DNA of 64,000 nt from Actinopolymorpha sp. NPDC004070 (GTDB taxonomy: Bacteria > Actinomycetota > Actinomycetes > Propionibacteriales > Actinopolymorphaceae): contig NZ_JBEXMJ010000001.1 in the NCBI RefSeq assembly GCF_040610475.1, positions 496,001-560,000 on the forward strand, in the 5' to 3' direction. This document shows positions 60,108-64,000 of the stretch, piece by piece (the first letter of the stretch is position 1; every line of letters starts with the position of its first letter). Under the pieces are notes generated by a model. That model had not been told where the DNA came from and did no database searches. It saw nothing but the letters and a program-made list of their open reading frames with translations. Position numbers and translations under genes: made by a program.

Positions 60108-62008
60108 CGGGCGGCTCCAGCGGTGGCTTCGGCGGCCGGGATCCCGGTCGCGTCACGGTCACGGATCTGCGCCGCCGTGGCGGTGACGCTCTCGGCCACG
60201 AACACCACCGCGAGCGCGATTGCGAGGACGGTCAGGCCCACGGCGAACACCGTCGCCCCGCCGAGGGCGAGCAGCGCGAGGACCAGCATCCGGCCGTCGT
60301 GCCCGCCGGTGACGACGGTGAGCCAGCGGCGGGGATGGGTGCCGTCCTCGCTCAGGCGGTAGATGGTGTCGTAGTGGTGGAACGCGCACGCCGCGACGTA
60401 GCCGAACGCCGCCGGCAGCGCGGCCGGGGCGAGCGCGGCGGCGAGAACGATCGCCAGGGAGTATTCCGCGGCGCGGAACGTGGGCGGCAGCACCCAGTCG
60501 GCCCAGCCGTTGAGCGGCTGCCGGCTGGCGAACCCCACGATCAGGACGTACCACAACGTGCCGATCAGCACCCAGTCCACGCCCACCGACGGGATCACCG
60601 CGAGGGAGAACACCAGCACCAGCAGGGCGACCAGCGCGGCCAGCGGCGCGGGCAGCGAGCGGCCGGGCAGGGAGGAGTGCACGACCCAGCCGACCGGCCC
60701 GACGTCGACCAGCGCGCCCAGGGACAGTCCGGCCGACTTCGACCACGGCCGGCGGACCCGCCGCAGGCTGCGCAGGAACCGGCCGAGGAAGGCGTACGCC
60801 GCGGCGACGACTCCCACCGCGAGCAGCACCACGAACACCACCTGCGGGTTGGTGAACGCCACCAGCAGACAGATCAGCGCCGACCGCTCGCCCTGGGGGA
60901 GCACGATTCCGCGGCGCAGCCAGACCTTCCACCGGCTTCCGCCGATGCGCGCCTGCACCTGGTCGGCGAGAGCCGGCGCGTCCTCGGCGGGTCCCGCGCT
61001 GACCTCCTCGTACGCCGCGTGCATCTGGTGCCGCACTGTCTGGAACGCCATCGCCGCCGCGGCCAGCCACCAGATGTGCGGGTCGCCGTCGCGGGCCGCA
61101 CCGATCGCCAGCCCGGCGAAGAGGGCGTACTCCTTCACCCGGTCGAACGTGAGGTCCATCCGCGCGCCGAGCTTGCTGAAGGAGACCGTGTAGCGGGCGA
61201 GGTCGCCGTCGATGCAGTCCAGCGAGAAGGCCGCGTGGAACAGCAGCGCGCCCAGGACGTAGCCCGGGCGGGTGCCGGTGGCGACCGTCGCCGCGGCGCC
61301 GAGGGCGACGATCAGCGACAGGATCGTGACGTGGTTGGGTCCCAGCCCTAGCCGGGCGAACCACCGGGCGGCGTACCCGGAGTAGCTGCGGACGAAGAAC
61401 GTCGTGAACGCGGTGTCCTCGGCCTTCACCGCGCTCTTCAGCCGGTAGGCCTCCTCGTCCACGGCGCTGGCGCGGGCCTCCAGGGCCGCCCGCTCCTGGG
61501 GGGACTCCGCGATGCCGGCCACCAGCGGAGCGGGGTCGGTCCTGGCCACGGTGACGCGTGCGGCGAGCGCGTCGGCGACCCGGGCGATGTCCACGGGGGT
61601 GTCGCCCGGGCGCGGGGAGTTCGGGCGAGCCGGCGGGGCCGTCGGAGTCGCCGAAGCCGTCCGGGCGGTCGTCGGGGTCGCCGCGGTCGCAGCGGTCGCC
61701 GCGGTGAGGGCGTCGAGCAGGTGGGCGCGGGCCGAGGGTGCGACGGCGAGGGTTCCGGGGCCGGAGATTGCCGGAGGTCGCGAGTCGCACACGGCCCGTC
61801 GCAGCGCGTGCAGGTGACCCACGAACCGGCCGTCGACCAGGGCGACCCGTCCGGGCGGCGCGGAGGCCACCGCGGCCGGCAGTTGCGCGAGCGCGTCCAC
61901 CTCGACCACGTCGTAACCCAGCGCACGCAGATGGCGGGCGACGGGCAGGGGTCCCGGTCCGGCGGAGACGACGGGTCCGACGAGGAACGCGGTCGGCAGC
62001 GGGATCAC
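60104..62008 (-). CDS. CDP-alcohol phosphotransferase with N-terminal soluble domain and DUF5941-like C-terminus
   Basis: 634 residues, first gene of the operon. An N-terminal soluble domain (about 1-190) begins TAFLVGPVVSAGPGPLPVARHLRALGYDVVEVD and includes an Ala/Thr/Pro linker. The CDP-alcohol phosphotransferase domain has an intact motif, LDCIDGDLARYTVSFSKLG then ARMDLTFDRVKEY (about 263-294). About ten further hydrophobic helices at the C-terminus match the DUF5941-type region found in actinobacteria. The first domain may bind or activate a sugar or polyol phosphate, giving an architecture reminiscent of IPCT-DIPPS fusions; this is inference. Confidence 0.82.
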   Translation of the reverse strand: MIPLPTAFLVGPVVSAGPGPLPVARHLRALGYDVVEVDALAQLPAAVASAPPGRVALVDGRFVGHLHALRRAVCDSRPPAISGPGTLAVAPSARAHLLDALTAATAATAATPTTARTASATPTAPPARPNSPRPGDTPVDIARVADALAARVTVARTDPAPLVAGIAESPQERAALEARASAVDEEAYRLKSAVKAEDTAFTTFFVRSYSGYAARWFARLGLGPNHVTILSLIVALGAAATVATGTRPGYVLGALLFHAAFSLDCIDGDLARYTVSFSKLGARMDLTFDRVKEYALFAGLAIGAARDGDPHIWWLAAAAMAFQTVRHQMHAAYEEVSAGPAEDAPALADQVQARIGGSRWKVWLRRGIVLPQGERSALICLLVAFTNPQVVFVVLLAVGVVAAAYAFLGRFLRSLRRVRRPWSKSAGLSLGALVDVGPVGWVVHSSLPGRSLPAPLAALVALLVLVFSLAVIPSVGVDWVLIGTLWYVLIVGFASRQPLNGWADWVLPPTFRAAEYSLAIVLAAALAPAALPAAFGYVAACAFHHYDTIYRLSEDGTHPRRWLTVVTGGHDGRMLVLALLALGGATVFAVGLTVLAIALAVVFVAESVTATAAQIRDRDATGIPAAEATAGAAR

Positions 62009-62526
62009 CCCTGTCTGTGGAGTCGGCTCATCCTAGAGCGTGTGCGTCGGCCGGCCGCGTGCCCGTGGCTGCCCGCGGGTGCACGTGGGCGCAGGGGACG
62101 CGGCGCCGGCGGCGCACGGGCCGGCAGGCGCGCCAGGCTCCGGCCCGCCGCACCCACCGTGGGCTCGGCGCCCTGACGGTAGCCGCCCGGCCGGTTCGTG
62201 CACCACCCACCACCCGCTCCCGCGGCGCTGGTGCGTGGTCTGTTCACCGGCCGTCGCCGTCCGTACGGACGGCGCGCGCTGATCGTTCCCGCAGGTCGCC
62301 GGGGGCCTCGCCGCCGGCCGGCGGTTCATTGGAGGGTGATCATTAAAGGGAAAATTTGCACACGAAATCGGCAGAGTTACTGTCATCGCGCCGTGACAGT
62401 CCGTACGATCTCCAGCACGAACCGAGATGGCAGGTGGTTGCCCGGGCCGGGCGGGCCGCCTCCACGATCCATCGACGCAGAGGGCGGGTCCACGCAGACT
62501 CGCCGAGAAGGAGAAGAGGGAGGTCG
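62009..62526. other. Intergenic region upstream of two divergent envelope-region genes
   Basis: The left 320 bases are very GC-rich and hold only short frames of unlikely composition. Around 62338-62410 the sequence turns A/T-richer (ATTAAAGGGAAAATTTGCAC) and contains the 7-base inverted repeat at 62379-62400. It probably holds the promoter of the gene at 62527. The promoter of the leftward operon should lie near 62009-62100, but I cannot point to it. Confidence 0.4.
62379..62400. promoter_or_regulatory. Inverted repeat ACTGTCA-N8-TGACAGT, putative operator
   Basis: ACTGTCA (62379-62385) and TGACAGT (62394-62400) are perfect complements with an 8-base spacer, placing the half-sites about 1.5 helical turns apart. 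It sits in an A/T-rich window about 130 bases upstream of the small Cys-motif gene. The regulator is unknown. Confidence 0.5.
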
Positions 62527-62916
62527 ATGTCGATGGCGACGTCATTCGTGGCGTCGACGGCGGTGTCGCCGCACCGGAGCGAGGCACCGGTTTTCGTACC
62601 CGGCTACGGATGGGTGGAGTGGTCGAAGGAGCTCCTCGACGCCCAGGCCAGGTATCTGCTGTTGCTCCACCAACCCGACCAGGCGTGGACCAAGCTCCGC
62701 CTCGTGGGCACCCGCCGCGTGGACGGGCCACGGTGTCTCTACTGCGCCCAGGAGTGGACCTGCGCGGAGGCGGCGTGGGCCAGTTCCTGGCTGTCGCCGC
62801 TGGGACGGCTGTGGCGCAACCCGCGCGACCGCGGCGGTAGACACCGCGCACCCGGGCCGGCCCGGGTGAGTGGGGTCGGAACCGGCCGCCGCGTCGTCTG
62901 GGACCGCACCGCCTGA
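62527..62916 (+). CDS. Small protein with C-x2-C-x5-C motif (paralogue of 49784 gene)
   Basis: 129 residues from ATG 62527 (or 127 from 62533), with AGGGAGG just upstream. Family not recognised. GYGWVEWSKELLDAQARYLL (about 27-46) looks helical, then PRCLYCAQEWTCAE gives Cys70, Cys73 and Cys79, and a basic C-terminus follows. The Cys spacing and surrounding residues match the 92-residue protein at 49784-50062. The spacing also equals the last three WhiB cysteines, but the rest of WhiB is absent. It may be a zinc or Fe-S binding regulator. Confidence 0.65.
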   Translation: MSMATSFVASTAVSPHRSEAPVFVPGYGWVEWSKELLDAQARYLLLLHQPDQAWTKLRLVGTRRVDGPRCLYCAQEWTCAEAAWASSWLSPLGRLWRNPRDRGGRHRAPGPARVSGVGTGRRVVWDRTA

Positions 62917-63147
62917 CCCCCGACGAGGCCGCACCACGAACGCCACCTGAACGCAACGCGAACGAACGCAACGCCAGCGACAAAACCGCAGCACCACCGC
63001 ACCACCAGCGCCGCGAACCGTTTCACCGAAAGCCGCATCGCCTGAGGACGTCGGGATCGTCCGGGTCGCCCGTGGGGGGCGAAGGGGTGGCTCCGGGCGG
63101 TTCCGGATCGCTCCAGGCGCCGGGCGTACGCCTACTAAGGTGCAGCC

Positions 63148-64000
63148 ATGACCTGGCTCGTCACCGGAGGCGCCGGCTTCATCGGCGCGCACGTCGTCCA
63201 TGCACTCCATGCCGCGGGAGAACAGATCGTCGTGCTCGACGACCTGTCCACCGGGGTGCCCGCCCGGATCGCCGACCTCGACGACGTCCCGCTCGTCCGG
63301 GGGTCGGTGCAGGCGACCAGCCTGGTCGCCAAGCTCCTGCGGGAGTACGAGATCAGCGGCGTCGTGCACGTCGCCGCCAAGAAGCAGCCGGGTGAGTCGG
63401 TCGACAACCCGCTGCTCTACTACCGTGAGAACGTCGGCGGGCTGGAGTCACTGCTGCGGGCGATGACCGACGTGGGCGTGGACGCCCTGGTCTTCTCCTC
63501 CAGCGCCTCGACCTACGGCGACCAGGACACCGACGTCCTGACCGAGGACGCGACCTGCCGGCCGGTCTCCCCGTACGGCGAGACCAAGCTCGTGGGGGAG
63601 TGGCTGATCGCCGACGTGGCCCGAAGCTCCGGCCTGCGGCACATCAGCCTGCGCTACTTCAACGCCGCCGGGTCCGCCGCCCCCGAACTCGCCGACACCG
63701 GCGCGTTCAACCTCATCCCGATGGTGTTCGAACGCCTGACCGCCGGCCTGCCGCCGAAGATCTTCGGCGACGACTACCCGACCCCCGACGGCACCACCAT
63801 CCGCGACTACATCCACGTCGGTGACATCGCCTCGGCACACGTCGCCGCGGCCCGGCACCTCACGGCCGGGCACCAGGCCCGCGAGATCCTCAACGTCGGC
63901 ACCGGCCGGGGGGCGTCCACCCGCGAGATCGTGGAGACCGTCCTCGACGTTTCCGGCTACACCGATCTCAAGCCCGAGATCCTCCCCCGCCGGCCGGGCG
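63148..64000 (+). CDS. galE: UDP-glucose 4-epimerase (partial, runs off the window)
   Basis: At least 284 residues are visible, and the gene continues past 64000. Extended SDR: TGGAGFIGAHVVHAL (about 6-20), VLDDLSTG (about 29-36), HVAAKKQPGESV, the catalytic SSSASTYGD and YGETK (Tyr/Lys), RYFNAAGSAA and RDYIHVGDIASAHV. The AAKK in place of the usual AAxK/AGLK is an ordinary variant. ATG 63148 follows CTAAGG. It interconverts UDP-glucose and UDP-galactose (or UDP-glucuronate/galacturonate), supplying the polymer genes to the left. Confidence 0.9.
   Translation, partial: MTWLVTGGAGFIGAHVVHALHAAGEQIVVLDDLSTGVPARIADLDDVPLVRGSVQATSLVAKLLREYEISGVVHVAAKKQPGESVDNPLLYYRENVGGLESLLRAMTDVGVDALVFSSSASTYGDQDTDVLTEDATCRPVSPYGETKLVGEWLIADVARSSGLRHISLRYFNAAGSAAPELADTGAFNLIPMVFERLTAGLPPKIFGDDYPTPDGTTIRDYIHVGDIASAHVAAARHLTAGHQAREILNVGTGRGASTREIVETVLDVSGYTDLKPEILPRRPG

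Noticed and set aside
62009..62340. Small genes in the GC-rich stretch right of the operon
   Set aside because: Frames exist on both strands but are short, Arg/Pro/Ala-rich and without ribosome sites or recognisable motifs.

Overview
The window is chromosomal DNA from a high-GC actinomycete. GC-biased codon use, frequent GTG starts, LytR-CpsA-Psr proteins, an acyl-CoA carboxylase epsilon subunit and a DUF5941 protein all point that way. Gene content and partial order follow a block known from Mycobacterium tuberculosis (deoD, lpdA, accA3, maf, accE5, accD5, birA, a PH-domain gene, a GtrA gene, purK, purE, fadE25, LCP gene), but other genes are interleaved. A member of the Propionibacteriales (Kribbella, Actinopolymorpha, Nocardioides type) is plausible; this placement is inference. 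I found no rRNA, tRNA, transposase, prophage or CRISPR array.

1-13 kb: purine nucleoside phosphorylase, a gamma-glutamylcyclotransferase-like protein, an LpdA-type quinone reductase, two small membrane proteins, biotin carboxylase AccA3, a methyltransferase and a His-rich CopB-type copper ATPase with a CsoR-like operator. A MerR/LiuR-type regulator is divergent from an acyl-CoA dehydrogenase and a carboxyltransferase across a clear operator palindrome. 13-24 kb: a sugar-catabolism set (isomerase, fumarylacetoacetase-family hydrolase, SDR), maf, an ADP-ribosylglycohydrolase, an AraC regulator, metE under a cobalamin riboswitch, and galactonate dehydratase dgoD.

23.5-25.7 kb is a lower-GC accessory island: three co-directional genes including an EspC-like and a WXG-like protein, and a divergent membrane protein. 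25.7-38.6 kb: a DUF885 metalloprotease, accE-accD5, ppc, a GH29 fucosidase, birA, a PH-domain protein, enoyl-CoA hydratase, an HD protein and HMG-CoA lyase. Biotin-dependent acyl-CoA carboxylation (AccA3, AccD5, AccE, a second AccD, BirA) and leucine or odd-chain acyl breakdown are therefore spread over this half. 38.6-49.7 kb: a lipoprotein, a two-component system, GtrA, purK-purE, a second enolase-superfamily gene, a small CoA-binding/flavin operon, UDP-glucose dehydrogenase and a FadE25-like dehydrogenase.

49.7-64 kb is an envelope glycopolymer region: two LCP ligases, a GT2 enzyme, then a seven-gene minus-strand operon with overlapping genes (DUF5941 CDP-alcohol phosphotransferase, sugar/polyol-phosphate nucleotidyltransferase, glycerol-1-phosphate dehydrogenase-like enzyme, second CDP-alcohol phosphotransferase, GT2, ABC permease, ABC ATPase). 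A galE-like gene runs off the right edge. Two paralogous small proteins with a C-x2-C-x5-C motif bracket this region. The layout suggests synthesis of a phosphodiester-linked (teichoic-acid-like) polymer at the inner membrane, ABC export and LCP attachment to the wall.
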